A stretch of DNA of 64,000 nt from Chitinophaga parva (GCF_003071345.1 NZ_QCYK01000001.1:1488001-1552000); one strand, 5' to 3'; shown: positions 25,497-35,207, counted from the first letter of the stretch. The notes: generated by a model from the letters alone, not told the origin. Program-made: numbers and translations.

Positions 25497-27386
25497 ATGA
25501 AGACAAGAAACTTTAGATATATTTCCCTTTTCTGGTGTACCGCAGCATCCGCTGTGATGGTGACATCCAGCTGTAAAAAGGAATTCCTGGCGCCCAAGCC
25601 GCTGTCGTTCTTTACGCCAGACCAGACGTATAACTCACCGGCAGGTATGCAGTCTGCCCTGGAGACCCTCAACGCCAACCTGCGCGACGAGTTCTTTGGC
25701 GACTCTGCCCCGATGCTGACAGAATCCATCTTTTCCGATGTGGCCGTGGAAGGTACAACGGACAAGACCACGCCGGCGCAGGACCTCAACGTGCGCATCA
25801 CGCCCACCGCAGAGCTTAACAATAACGACTATACGAAAGTACGCTGGTACTGGATCCAGTGGTACAAGGGTATCCGGTATGCCAATACCATCATTGCACG
25901 TATTAACAACGTGAAATGGGACAGCGATGCACAAAAGAACCAGGTGCTGGGTGCTGCTTATTTTCACCGTGCCTACCGCTACTACCGCCTGGTGCATGAA
26001 TTTGGTGATGTGCCCTGCATCCTGAAAGAAGAAACCGCGCCGAACGTGGCTTATCACACCGTAAAGCGTGAAGTGATCCTGAAGCAAATGAAAGCTGACC
26101 TGGAGCAGGCGGAAAAGATGACCTCCAACACCGTGGCAAAAGGTGAAGTGACCAGTGGCGCTGTCAGCCACCTGCTGGCCAAGGTAGACCTGGCCCTGGG
26201 TCTGTTTGATGATGCCATCGCCGCAGCCAGCCACGCTATTGACGGCAGCCCCTTTAAACTGATGACCCAGCGCTTTGGCAGCACCGCCGGCGATGCCACC
26301 AGGAATGTGATCTGGGACCTGCACCGCCCGGACTCCAAAGCTGCCGGTAACAATACGGAAGTACTGTACCTGGTACTGGACCGGGAAAGCCTTTCCAGCG
26401 CAGTACAATATGGCTCCCAACTGATGCGTAACTGCACGCCTTTCTACGCCCTGGCAAACACCATCCTTACACCCGGTAAAAGAAAGACCGGTATCACGGA
26501 TGCCGTATCCGCGGAGTTCCCGCTTACCCTCTGGTATGGCCGTGGCATTGGCCGCTACCGCGGTACCTGGTATTCTACCCATGACATCTGGACAGACAAT
26601 ACAGACCTGCGTCATGCACCGGGCAACTGGATGAATATGACAGACCTGGTGTATAACAACCCCGGCCTGAAAGACGCTACCAAAGGTGATCCGGACTGGT
26701 ATGGCAAGAACCTGGAACAGTTTACGAAAGACAACGTAACCTCCCGCTTCCTCAACGGTGCACGTGATACCATCCGCTGCTGGTTTGGCTGGCCGCATTA
26801 CAAAGTGTTTATCGGCAACGGTAAAACTGCTGCAGACAAGTGGTGGTCACCTCCCAGAGGTACTAACACGGACTGGTATGTATTCCGCCTGGCAGAAACT
26901 TACCTGATCCGTGCAGAGGCATACGTGTGGAAAGGCCAGCAGGCCCTGGCTATGGCAGACATCAACCAGGTACGCGCCCGCGCCCAGGCGGAGTTGCTGA
27001 AAGATGCTTCGCAGGTGGATATCGGCACCGTACTGGACGAACGTGCCCGCGAGCTGTATTGGGAAGAAGCCCGCAAGACAGAATTGACCCGTATTGCTTA
27101 CATCTTTGCGCAAACCGGTAAAGCTGCACCCAATGGCAAGACTTATTCCCTGGCCAATTTCTCCACCAATAACTATTTCTACGATCGCATCATGGAGAAG
27201 AATGACTTCTACAACAAGGGTGTGATCACCAACTCCGGCAACTACTTTACCATGTCGCCCTATCACGTACTGTGGCCTATCCCTGACGCGGATATCAAGC
27301 TGAACATCGAATGGCACATGAACCAGAACCTGGGCTATGCGGGATCAGAAACCAACATCCCCGCAGATGACCAGATCACCCAATAA
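25497..27386 (+). CDS. SusD/RagB-family surface lipoprotein
   Basis: This is a 629-residue substrate-binding lipoprotein that caps the SusC barrel. Its signal peptide has a lipobox ending VTSSCKKEF. The helical TPR-like core contains QWYKGIRYANTIIARIN and GAAYFHRAYRYYRLVHEFGDVP; RLAETYLIRAEAYVWKGQQA and INQVRARAQAE are the usual SusD C-terminal landmarks. It begins 22 bp after the susC stop. It is followed by two hairpins, the second with a T-run. Confidence 0.93.
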   Translation: MKTRNFRYISLFWCTAASAVMVTSSCKKEFLAPKPLSFFTPDQTYNSPAGMQSALETLNANLRDEFFGDSAPMLTESIFSDVAVEGTTDKTTPAQDLNVRITPTAELNNNDYTKVRWYWIQWYKGIRYANTIIARINNVKWDSDAQKNQVLGAAYFHRAYRYYRLVHEFGDVPCILKEETAPNVAYHTVKREVILKQMKADLEQAEKMTSNTVAKGEVTSGAVSHLLAKVDLALGLFDDAIAAASHAIDGSPFKLMTQRFGSTAGDATRNVIWDLHRPDSKAAGNNTEVLYLVLDRESLSSAVQYGSQLMRNCTPFYALANTILTPGKRKTGITDAVSAEFPLTLWYGRGIGRYRGTWYSTHDIWTDNTDLRHAPGNWMNMTDLVYNNPGLKDATKGDPDWYGKNLEQFTKDNVTSRFLNGARDTIRCWFGWPHYKVFIGNGKTAADKWWSPPRGTNTDWYVFRLAETYLIRAEAYVWKGQQALAMADINQVRARAQAELLKDASQVDIGTVLDERARELYWEEARKTELTRIAYIFAQTGKAAPNGKTYSLANFSTNNYFYDRIMEKNDFYNKGVITNSGNYFTMSPYHVLWPIPDADIKLNIEWHMNQNLGYAGSETNIPADDQITQ

Positions 27387-27423
27387 GTCGATGTACATCG
27401 CTTCATAACATGCAATAAGCGAC

Positions 27424-27448
27424 AACCGGGAATTTTCATTCCCCGGTT
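27424..27448 (+). terminator. First hairpin after susD
   Basis: AACCGGG pairs with CCCGGTT around an 11-nt spacer. There is no T-run, so it may be an RNA-stabilising hairpin before the next one. Confidence 0.45.
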
Positions 27449-27454
27449 TCACAA

Positions 27455-27487
27455 GAGCCGGACCTCCGATGGGAGGACCGGCTTTTT
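27455..27487 (+). terminator. Terminator of the susCD operon
   Basis: AGCCGGACCTCC pairs with GGAGGACCGGCT (one mismatch) around GATG, followed by TTTTTG. It lies just before the GTAC-heptamer array. Confidence 0.75.
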
Positions 27488-27492
27488 GTTTT

Positions 27493-27576
27493 ATACAACG
27501 TACGGCGTACAGCGTACAACGTACAACGTACAACGTACAGCGTACAACGTACAGCGTACAATGTATCGCGTATCGT
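27493..27576. repeat. Tandem array of 12 GTAC-type heptamers
   Basis: Consecutive 7-bp units of the form GTACAAC or GTACAGC, with outer copies drifting (ATACAAC at the left, GTATCGC and GTATCGT at the right). Seven of twelve units are GTACAAC or GTACAGC. Each unit contains a palindromic GTAC. The reverse complement appears 37 bp further right. Confidence 0.9.
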
Positions 27577-27613
27577 ATGACATGTTACCGCCAGCGTGCT
27601 TTTTAAAAAAATG

Positions 27614-27648
27614 GTACGTTGTACGTTGTACGCTGTACATTGTACAAT
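27614..27648. repeat. Inverted array of 5 GTAC-type heptamers
   Basis: Units GTACGTT, GTACGTT, GTACGCT, GTACATT and GTACAAT, in inverted orientation to the 27493-27576 array. The two arrays can pair into a long cruciform or RNA hairpin. It ends 30 bp before the start codon of the following gene. Confidence 0.88.
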
Positions 27649-27678
27649 TTCACTACATTTGACCCTAAACCATTTACA

Positions 27679-28293
27679 ATGGAAAACAGCGCGATCCGCT
27701 TCTGGCAATGGTTTGAGGCGCATCACAGCGGCTACCTCTTCCTGAGTGACGTGGAGCCGTATGTAAAGGAAAAACTGATGGATGAGCTGATGGCGGAATT
27801 GCATCGCTACCATCCCAAACTATATTTTGAAACCGGGATAAGGGAAAATGATGTGCCGGAGCTGATCATCACTGCAGAGGGCAAGAGTGACTATTTTGAA
27901 GATGTGGAATACCTGGTGGCCCGTGCGCCCAAAATAGCCAACTGGAAATTTACGGCCTTCATCCAGCCCCAGGGCGTGGAGTTTACCATGCAGTGGGATG
28001 ATGTAACGCTGGAGCCTAAATCCGTCTGGTTCCTGCCATTGACCCATACAGAAAATATTAACCACACCGGCATCCGCGTGTACCTGCCTAATTATGATGA
28101 AGTGCGCGACAAAGAGAACCTGCTCTCCGCGGTGTACAAAATGCTGGACACCGTGATCGGTGAAAGATCCTTTGCCCTGGACATCCAGTACGTAGACGCC
28201 GCCGCACTGCCAGAAGACCCCGAAGGGGAAGGCCTGTTTGAGCTTTGGGAGCTGCCGCAATACCTGGCGTGGAAGAAGAAGTCACTGGCGTAA
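27679..28293 (+). CDS. Conserved-looking cytoplasmic protein, unknown function
   Basis: This 204-residue protein has no signal peptide or TM segment. It begins MENSAIRFWQWFEAHHSGYL, contains LPNYDEVRDKENLLSAVYKML and LDIQYVDAAALPEDPEGEGL, and ends in LPQYLAWKKKSLA. Codon use resembles the flanking genes, so it is judged real. Its length and the WFxxH start recall the small DUF695-like/hypothetical proteins of Bacteroidota, but I cannot name a family. Its leader is formed by the inverted GTAC array, so translation or transcription may be affected by it. Confidence 0.7.
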   Translation: MENSAIRFWQWFEAHHSGYLFLSDVEPYVKEKLMDELMAELHRYHPKLYFETGIRENDVPELIITAEGKSDYFEDVEYLVARAPKIANWKFTAFIQPQGVEFTMQWDDVTLEPKSVWFLPLTHTENINHTGIRVYLPNYDEVRDKENLLSAVYKMLDTVIGERSFALDIQYVDAAALPEDPEGEGLFELWELPQYLAWKKKSLA

Positions 28294-28315
28294 AAGCATT
28301 TTCAATTTCCAACAT

Positions 28316-28361
28316 CAAGGGCGTTTCAATTTTCCGGGTTCAGGGAAATTGAAACGCCTTG
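28316..28361. terminator. Long inverted repeat after the unknown gene
   Basis: A stem of about 17 bp (GCGTTTCAATTT with AAATTGAAACGC at its core) with a GC-rich loop. There is no T-run, so it may be an mRNA 3' hairpin rather than a simple terminator. Confidence 0.5.
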
Positions 28362-28388
28362 CCATTGAATGCCAAAACAGTTACCCCC

Positions 28389-28418
28389 AAAAAAAAGAGG
28401 CCGCCCAAAGGCAGCCTC
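28389..28418 (-). terminator. Terminator of the minus-strand susD gene
   Basis: On the minus strand GAGGCTGCC and GGCGGCCTC (one G-T pair) enclose TTTG and are followed by eight Ts. It lies 25 bp beyond the stop of the sigma-FecR-SusC-SusD locus. Confidence 0.85.
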
Positions 28419-28442
28419 TCCATATAGCAGGTTCCATTATCA

Positions 28443-30077
28443 TTATTTCCCGGTATCCCACCACAGGCGGGTACCGCCATTGTCGGGCTTACCGTTGCCA
28501 AGCAGGGTAATGGCTTTCTGTACTTCCGCGCCATTGGTGTTGTATTCCTGTTGCGGGAAGGGCAGGCGACGGATCTGGATGGTACCGTCTATCGTACCAC
28601 CGCTGTTATTGTTCACCACGGGGAACAGTTTCGGGTAGCCCGTGCGGCGGAACTCTGTCCACGCTTCCTGTCCTTCGGGGAACATGGCGATCCATTTCTG
28701 CGTGATCACGCGTTCCAGTTTCACCGCATCTGTTGCAGCATCACTCCAGGCGATGGTGGTGTTGGTCAGGCTGTCGTGATCATTTTTCTTGTTCTTCGGA
28801 TCGTGATAAGAAGCGGGTTTGCTGGAGGCATCGGTGATGTAAGCGCCGGGTGCTACATTCCACTGGGACATGGACGTAGTGATGCCTGCTTCATAGAGCG
28901 ACTGTGCGCTGCCATTGACATTGGACCAGTTTTTCAGCGCAGCTTCTGCACGCAGGAAGTATACTTCCGCAGCGGTCATCAGCGTCACATTGGATTTCAG
29001 GCCAAAGCTGGATGCACTCACAGAAGCGTAGTTCTGGTAGTCTCCTTTCACATTGGCAGAAGTGATGGAGCCAATGCGGATACCTTCATAGGCCGGTGCA
29101 AAAGAACCGTCAGTGCTCTTGTCCATATAACGGGAAATGCGCGGGTCCTTGTAACCGGTCATGTAAGTGGCAATGGCCGCGTTGATGCGGATATCCGCCC
29201 AGTTGATGGAGATGAAGGCCAGGGGATTGGACAGGCCGCCATCCGTGGTGGGCAGGCTGAAATTGTCCGCATTGGTGGTGATCAGACCGCCGCTGGCAGG
29301 CGCCATGGCCAGTTCACCCTGTTGCTTGGCGGTGACAGGATCCACGTTGGAAATGTGGATAGCCAGGCGCAGGCGCAGGGAGTTGGCAAAGTGCAGCCAC
29401 TGCGTCATGTTACCATTGTAGTTCGTAGCGTCATACTTTGTGGAAGAGAATGGGTAAGAACCGTTGCTGGCAATGAAGTCGCGGAATGCGGCAGTAGCGG
29501 TGTCCAGCTGGCGGAAGAACAGGTTGTATACATCCTGTTGTGAATCGTAAGGGATGCCGGTTTTAGCGGTACCAGCCTTGCTGTAAGGAATGGGCCCGTA
29601 AATATCTGTGATGCGGCTCATGGCTTCTACCTGCGTAGTGAGCGCAATGGCCCATACCGCGGGGTATTGTTTGTCCACGCCCAGGCTGCGCAGGGTAGCG
29701 ATGTTGGACATCACGTTCAGGTAGCCTACTTTAAAAGCTTCCCCGTTCCAGCCGGTCACCAGGAAATAGTTCAGGTTATTCTGGCCACCGTTAAACGGTG
29801 TGGCAGACATCAGGTAGCCGGAAAAGCAGTCTGCCGCCAGGTTTTGCTGCAGCTGGAAAGAGTTGGGGTCTCCACCGCCGGCAAAGTTATAAATAGAACG
29901 CTGTGCATAACGCAGCAGGGTCAGTTTGTTGAAGTCCGGGTCCAGTTGTCCGTTGGATACGCCGGTATTGTCAGTGTTGTAAAGATCAAAGTTCTTCGTG
30001 CATGCGCCCAGGCCCAGTGTCAGTGCCGTAAGTCCTATCAGGCTGGCCCGGTTCATTGCTTTATGGAAAATTTTCAT
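28443..30077 (-). CDS. SusD/RagB-family surface lipoprotein
   Basis: This is a 544-residue SusD-like protein of the group seen with STN-containing SusC proteins. It has a signal peptide with lipobox (LTLGLGACTKNF). AQRSIYNFAGGGDPNSFQLQQ and ADCFSGYLMSATPFNGGQN are its N-terminal landmarks; the C-terminus has VITQKWIAMFPEGQEAWTEF and the end of the fold. ATG at 30077 is used; 30086 would add three residues. It follows its susC by 24 bp. The ligand is unknown. Confidence 0.93.
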   Translation of the reverse strand: MKIFHKAMNRASLIGLTALTLGLGACTKNFDLYNTDNTGVSNGQLDPDFNKLTLLRYAQRSIYNFAGGGDPNSFQLQQNLAADCFSGYLMSATPFNGGQNNLNYFLVTGWNGEAFKVGYLNVMSNIATLRSLGVDKQYPAVWAIALTTQVEAMSRITDIYGPIPYSKAGTAKTGIPYDSQQDVYNLFFRQLDTATAAFRDFIASNGSYPFSSTKYDATNYNGNMTQWLHFANSLRLRLAIHISNVDPVTAKQQGELAMAPASGGLITTNADNFSLPTTDGGLSNPLAFISINWADIRINAAIATYMTGYKDPRISRYMDKSTDGSFAPAYEGIRIGSITSANVKGDYQNYASVSASSFGLKSNVTLMTAAEVYFLRAEAALKNWSNVNGSAQSLYEAGITTSMSQWNVAPGAYITDASSKPASYHDPKNKKNDHDSLTNTTIAWSDAATDAVKLERVITQKWIAMFPEGQEAWTEFRRTGYPKLFPVVNNNSGGTIDGTIQIRRLPFPQQEYNTNGAEVQKAITLLGNGKPDNGGTRLWWDTGK

Positions 30078-30101
30078 GGCGATCATTTTTGTCAGTAAAG
30101 A

Positions 30102-33100
30102 TTAGAAAGTGGCATTCACAGAGAGACCGTAGTTACGTACAGCAGGCTGCATGAATACGTCTACCCCTCCCAGTCCGTTGGCAGTGCTCATGGTCATTTC
30201 AGGATCAAACGGCGCTTTCTTGTAGAAGTACAGCAGGTTGCGGCCAATGGCAGATACCTTCAGGGCTTTTACAAAACTGTGCTGGAAGGGAACGGAGTAA
30301 CCCAGGGATGCTTCGCGCAGGCGCACCGTGGTAGCGCTGTAAATGTATTGGGAAGAAGCACCGTTACGGCCGCCTACCGTGTTATACCAGGTCTGCGGAT
30401 CTACGCTGGTCACTGCATTGTTGTTTTCATCCACGCCATTGATCTTCACGCCACCCGCGTCACGCGCAGCACCGGAGGCGGCAGATACGCCGTATTGGTC
30501 CATGATGGACTGGGTGAGGGAAAGTACCTGGCCACCAAACTTACCGTCTACCAGCAGGGAGAGGTTGAAGTTCTTGTATACAAAGTTGTTGTTCCAGCCC
30601 AGTTGCCATTTCGTGTTGGAGTTGCCGATCTTGATCAGGTCACCGCTGGTGAGCTGGGGCGCACCGCCTTTCAGCATTACGCGGCCCTGCGCATCTTTCT
30701 GGACGCCCACGCCGTAGATATCGCCATAAGAGCCACCCACCTTGAACTGGGATGCGTAGTTAGCGCCAGACTGGCCGCTCAGTACGAACAGGTCTACTTT
30801 GGGAGACAGGGAGATGATCTTATTCTGGTTGGTAGAGAAGTTGAAACCAGTGTTCCAGGTGAAGGCCTTGTCGCGGATCACATCGTATTTCACTACCGCT
30901 TCTATACCCTGGTTCTGGATGTTGCCGGCGTTGATGAAATAGTTGTCGTAATAAGTGGCCTGGCTTGCCTGGATCTTGATGGTCTGGTTCGTGGTGTTGG
31001 TCTTGTAGTAAGTCACATCAGCACTCAGGCGGCTGTCGAAGAAGCGCCATTCTGTACCAAATTCCAGTGACTTTGTTTTTTCCGGCACCAGTTCATTGAA
31101 AGGCGCGGTAGTGTTTACCGTGAGGCTGTTGGTCCAGTAGTTCTGGGCCGCATTGCTCTGGTAGGCCAGGGGCGCATTACCCACTACAGCATAAGAACCA
31201 CGCACCTTTGCAAAGGTGATCACTTCCGGCAGCTTAAATACCTGGGAGAGGATGGCGTTCAAACCTACAGAAGGGTAGAAGTAGTGCTCATGGCTGGTGT
31301 AAGCCAGTGCGGAAGACCAGTCCTGGCGGCCGGTGAGGTCCAGGAACAACCAGTCACGGAAGGAAAGGTTTACGCTGGCAAATACAGACTGTGTCTGTAC
31401 GTGCTGTTCCGGTAAAGTGGCAGACACATTCGGGTCCAGGCCGCTCATGTTCTGCAGGGTAAAGATGTTCGGGTATTTCAGGCTGTCAATGCCGGTGCTG
31501 CCCAGCTTAAAGCCATCATACTTGGTATCCAGGATACTGGTACCGGCTACACCGGTCAGCTTAAAGTCCTTGCCGATCGGGAGGTTGATGTTGGCGAGGA
31601 AGTCGCCGTACATCTGGGTAGAGGTCTGGTTGTTCACGTTGAAAGTACCGTTGCGGTGTGAGAGCACGGCGATGGTACCTGCGTATACATCCTGCTCGTA
31701 TTTATCCGCAATGCGGTCAATGCTTCCACGGGCAGAGAAGTTCAGCCACTTGTTCACATCATATTTCAGGTTGGCATTGGCCAGCACGCGGTTGCGGGTC
31801 AGGCTGTTGATGTTGCGGTTCACGATCCACCAGGGGTTCTGCTGGATGTCTTCATTGAAAGGCCAGTTCTGCACCATCAGGTTGTTGCGGGTAGCGTCGG
31901 GCAGTTCAAATTTGTCTTTGAACTGCAGCAGGTTCTGTCCGCGGGGGAAGAGGTACAAACCGGTGAGGGCATTGTAGTAGAAGCCCGCCAGCGGCGTGTT
32001 GTCAATGGTCTGGGTCATGTAGTTCACATCGCCGGTGGCGGTCAGCTTATCATTGAGGAAGTGACCGGTTTCCTTGAAGGTGATGTTGTTGCGGCCCAGT
32101 TTATTGGTGGGCTCAATACCGTTTGCACTGGTATTGGCATAAGAAAAATAAGTCTGGTTCTTTTCATTACCGCCGGAGAGGCTGATGGAGTTGGTCCAGT
32201 TGTAACCGGTGCGGTAAAAGTCGTCCAGGTTGTCATGCGCACCATTGATCTTGCTGCCCCAGCTCTGGGTGTTGTAATCGCTGGAGGGATCGGTGGGGGC
32301 AGACATGCCATAGTTGTTCTGGAACTTGGGCTTCATGGCCACAGAGCTAAGCTGGAAGCCGGAAGACAGGTTCACGGTAGATTTGCCGGCTTTACCGCTC
32401 TTGGTGGTGATGATGATCACCCCGTTTGCACCCTGGCTGCCGTAGAGGGCAGAGGCAGAGGCGCCTTTCAGTACGGAAATGCTTTCAATATCGTCCGGGT
32501 TCAGGTTGGAGATCGGGTCTCCGCCATCGTATGCGGTGCTGCCACCGTAAATGCTGCCGGGCTGTGTGGGCTGGGAGCTGGTAAGGTTGTTCATCGGCAC
32601 CCCGTCTATCACGTACAGCGCCTGGTTGGAGCCCAGGCCGGATTTGGAGCCACGCAGTACTACCTTGGCAGAACCGCCTACGCCGGAACCGCTGGTGGAA
32701 ATGGTCAGACCGGCCACTTTGCCATTCAGGGTGTTGATCAGGTTCGGGTCCTTGGCCTTTACCAGTTCTTCACCGCCCAGCTGCTGGGTGGCATAGGTGA
32801 TGGTCTTTTCCTGGCGGCGTACACCCAGCGCCGTTACCACTACGGCGGTAAGCTGGTTGTCAGACTGCTTCATGGTGATGGTCAGCGGCGCATCGCCGGT
32901 GATGGTCACAGACTGCGGATCGTAGCCCAGGTAGCTGAAGGTGAGCACGTCGCCGGCATTGGCCTGGATGGAGAAGGCGCCGGTTTCGTTAGTCAGCAGG
33001 CCGCGGGTAGTGCCTTTCACCTGTACGGCTACGCCGATCAGGGGATTGCCCTGGCCGTCCACTACCTTGCCGGTGATGGTAAGTGCCGGAGCAACCGTGT

Positions 33101-33500
33101 TTGCCGCCGCGGCCTTAGGCTGTGGGCGCACACTGATGACGATGGTCTTATCCACAATGCTGTAGGTAAGGGCGTTGTTGCCGGCCAGGCAGGCATTGAG
33201 CACCTGGGCCAGGGGAGCGGCTTTCACATCAATATTGATGGGGGCAGCGTGCTTCACCACCTGTGCATCGTACACAAATTCATAGCCGGTCTGGCGGCTG
33301 ATGTTGTTAAACGCCTCGTACAGCGACAGGCGCTGCGCCTTGAGGGTCACGGTTTGGGAGAATGTCTTGGCGCTCAGGTTCAGGGAGAATACCAAAGTCA
33401 ATACTGCAGTTAATCGCATAATCAACAATAATTTTCCGGGCATACGGCGGGCGTTACCCCGGGCTTTGCGGGTATCAAGTAGTTCCATACTTTTGTTCAT
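30102..33500 (-). CDS. SusC-family TonB receptor with STN signalling domain
   Basis: This is a 1132-residue outer-membrane importer and signal transducer. It has a signal region to about 48, then a secretin/TonB short N-terminal (STN) domain (about 50-125; LYEAFNNISRQTGYEFVYDA), a carboxypeptidase-D-like domain (about 140-215), plug (LINTLNGKVAGLTI, LYVIDGVPMNN, ISVLKGASASALYGSQGANG) and barrel ending GLSVNATF. The STN domain allows contact with the FecR anti-sigma encoded upstream. Thus ligand binding can free the ECF sigma factor, a FecA/FecR/FecI-like circuit. The start ATG is a choice among several near ATGs. Confidence 0.94.
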   Translation of the reverse strand: MNKSMELLDTRKARGNARRMPGKLLLIMRLTAVLTLVFSLNLSAKTFSQTVTLKAQRLSLYEAFNNISRQTGYEFVYDAQVVKHAAPINIDVKAAPLAQVLNACLAGNNALTYSIVDKTIVISVRPQPKAAAANTVAPALTITGKVVDGQGNPLIGVAVQVKGTTRGLLTNETGAFSIQANAGDVLTFSYLGYDPQSVTITGDAPLTITMKQSDNQLTAVVVTALGVRRQEKTITYATQQLGGEELVKAKDPNLINTLNGKVAGLTISTSGSGVGGSAKVVLRGSKSGLGSNQALYVIDGVPMNNLTSSQPTQPGSIYGGSTAYDGGDPISNLNPDDIESISVLKGASASALYGSQGANGVIIITTKSGKAGKSTVNLSSGFQLSSVAMKPKFQNNYGMSAPTDPSSDYNTQSWGSKINGAHDNLDDFYRTGYNWTNSISLSGGNEKNQTYFSYANTSANGIEPTNKLGRNNITFKETGHFLNDKLTATGDVNYMTQTIDNTPLAGFYYNALTGLYLFPRGQNLLQFKDKFELPDATRNNLMVQNWPFNEDIQQNPWWIVNRNINSLTRNRVLANANLKYDVNKWLNFSARGSIDRIADKYEQDVYAGTIAVLSHRNGTFNVNNQTSTQMYGDFLANINLPIGKDFKLTGVAGTSILDTKYDGFKLGSTGIDSLKYPNIFTLQNMSGLDPNVSATLPEQHVQTQSVFASVNLSFRDWLFLDLTGRQDWSSALAYTSHEHYFYPSVGLNAILSQVFKLPEVITFAKVRGSYAVVGNAPLAYQSNAAQNYWTNSLTVNTTAPFNELVPEKTKSLEFGTEWRFFDSRLSADVTYYKTNTTNQTIKIQASQATYYDNYFINAGNIQNQGIEAVVKYDVIRDKAFTWNTGFNFSTNQNKIISLSPKVDLFVLSGQSGANYASQFKVGGSYGDIYGVGVQKDAQGRVMLKGGAPQLTSGDLIKIGNSNTKWQLGWNNNFVYKNFNLSLLVDGKFGGQVLSLTQSIMDQYGVSAASGAARDAGGVKINGVDENNNAVTSVDPQTWYNTVGGRNGASSQYIYSATTVRLREASLGYSVPFQHSFVKALKVSAIGRNLLYFYKKAPFDPEMTMSTANGLGGVDVFMQPAVRNYGLSVNATF

Positions 33501-33835
33501 GTTGGCTTAATAATTCAATTTTCTGTCTAGTCAAGGGAATTGGGTACGCTAACGGTCCGCCGGGAGTGTTCCAGCACTTCCGGCTTTTTTATGTACCCCT
33601 GAGTGGAATTACGTTTTCATAACCGTTGTTTAGGGTGAGTAATGTCCTTCCGGGCCGTGGTGGTATACACGGCGGCGGAAGCAGTTCTTATTTGTGGATT
33701 TGATCTGTTCAGACCTTTTCTTCTTTTGACCTTTTCTTAATTACCGGTTGTTGACTCTTTTTACTTTTTTTTTTAAAGACTGGTTTAGTGTTGTTGTAAC
33801 CTTTTATGTGTATTGGTAATAGCGTATCAGCGTTG
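33501..33835. other. Gap between fecR and susC
   Basis: This 335-bp gap has several T-tracts (for example 33758-33775). It should hold the promoter recognised by the local ECF sigma factor. I see no TAnnTTTG element and no gene here. Confidence 0.45.
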
Positions 33836-35005
33836 TTATAGTGCGTTTACCGGTATTACGGTAATGGTGTTATTGGCAATCTCAAAACGTACGCTGTGCG
33901 TGGCTTCCAGGATGCGCAACAGTTCCGGTGCGTTCTGGCGCCGGGAGATCAGCCCGGAGAAAGCCAGGTTGGAAACGTCGCCCTGGTATTGCACTTCCAC
34001 ATCGTACCAGCGTGCCACCTGGCGCATGATGGTCTGTATGTTGGTGTCGCGGAAGCGGAACTTCCCATCTTTCCAGGCCAGGGCCTGGTCCAGGTCTGCC
34101 TTTGCCACTGTGATCTGGTCCGCATTGGAGCTTACACTGGCGTTGTAGCCAGGTTGCAGTACCTGGGTGCGGGCATTATGCTGCACCTGTACCGCGCCCG
34201 ATTCCAGGGTGGTAGTGATGGCTTTTTCATCCGTGTAAGCCATTACATTGAAGCTGGTGCCCAGCACATGCACCTGCAGGTCTGGCCTGCCGGCAATGTT
34301 TACGCGGAAAGGCTGGCTGGCCTTGGGGGCCACCTGGAAGTAAGCTTCCCCGCTGATCTCCACCAGGCGTTCATTGCCGTTGAAGGCCGTGGGGAAACGG
34401 ATGCTGCTGGCGGCATTGAGCCACACTTTGCTGCCGTCTGCCAGGGTAAGCTGGTATTGGCCGCCCCGGGGGGTGGCCACCGTATTGTATAACACTGCCT
34501 CGGTGCTTCCGGTTGTATGGTAGGTAAGTCCCTGCCCGTTATTACTGATGATGGCATTGCCCTGCTGTCCCAAAGCCCCGCTGTGCAAGCTGTCCAGCGG
34601 AATGCGGCTGCCATCTGCCAGGGTTAGCATGGCCCGGTTAGTCCCGGGGGTGATGGCGTGGGGCTTTGCAGGTACCACCTGGGCAGTGGTAGGCGTTTTA
34701 TGCCCCTGGAGCCACCAGTCTCCTGCCAGCAGGCAGGCGCCCGTGAGTGCCGCTGCGGCCCAGTACCAGCCCTTACGCAGGCGCCGGGGAGGCGTTTGCA
34801 GGATATGCTGCAGCACGGCCTCGGCCTCCGTCCTGTCCCACTCGGAGGGCACCGGCGCCTGGCGCAGGGCCTCCAGGATGTCGGCCTCCACCAGCTCCCG
34901 GTAGGCGCCGGTAGCTACTGCGGCTTGCAGTAGCTCCAGCTCCTCCGCCGAGATCCGGTCCTGTTTAAACTTGTCGAGCAATTCCTTTAAAGTGGCAGTG
35001 GTCAT
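33836..35005 (-). CDS. FecR-family anti-sigma factor
   Basis: This is a 389-residue inner-membrane regulator. It has a cytoplasmic sigma-binding part (about 1-80), one TM helix (near WYWAAAALTGACLLAGDWW), and a periplasmic FecR domain (PRGGQYQLTLADGSKVWLNA, ISGEAYFQVAP) plus C-terminal domain DUF4974-like (TNIQTIMRQVARWYDVEVQY). The ATG at 35005 is preferred; the frame starts from a TTG at 35014. It interacts with the STN domain of the downstream SusC. It lies between the sigma factor gene and susC. Confidence 0.93.
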   Translation of the reverse strand: MTTATLKELLDKFKQDRISAEELELLQAAVATGAYRELVEADILEALRQAPVPSEWDRTEAEAVLQHILQTPPRRLRKGWYWAAAALTGACLLAGDWWLQGHKTPTTAQVVPAKPHAITPGTNRAMLTLADGSRIPLDSLHSGALGQQGNAIISNNGQGLTYHTTGSTEAVLYNTVATPRGGQYQLTLADGSKVWLNAASSIRFPTAFNGNERLVEISGEAYFQVAPKASQPFRVNIAGRPDLQVHVLGTSFNVMAYTDEKAITTTLESGAVQVQHNARTQVLQPGYNASVSSNADQITVAKADLDQALAWKDGKFRFRDTNIQTIMRQVARWYDVEVQYQGDVSNLAFSGLISRRQNAPELLRILEATHSVRFEIANNTITVIPVNAL

Positions 35006-35207
35006 AGAAGGCAAATGGTATAATAGTATTAAAGACGACGCTGGAAAGGGAAAGGAGTATCCAATGTTAAAAAATTTAAAATTTTTTTTGACGAGGGGGA
35101 AGTTTGGCTGGCGGAATGGGTAAGAGCTGCCTGCAGGGAAAGGGGGAACAGGTCATTTCCCGGGGGAAACAGGGGGCGATCCCCAGGACATTAAATCGTT
35201 TTAGCTG

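Noticed and set aside
27493-27648. CRISPR array
   Set aside because: Units are 7 bp without spacers and no cas genes are present.
32061-33413. 450-codon plus-strand frame opposite the STN SusC gene
   Set aside because: Antisense shadow with Gly/Val/His-rich composition and no domain; similar shadows lie opposite the first SusC (23420-24757) and both SusD genes.
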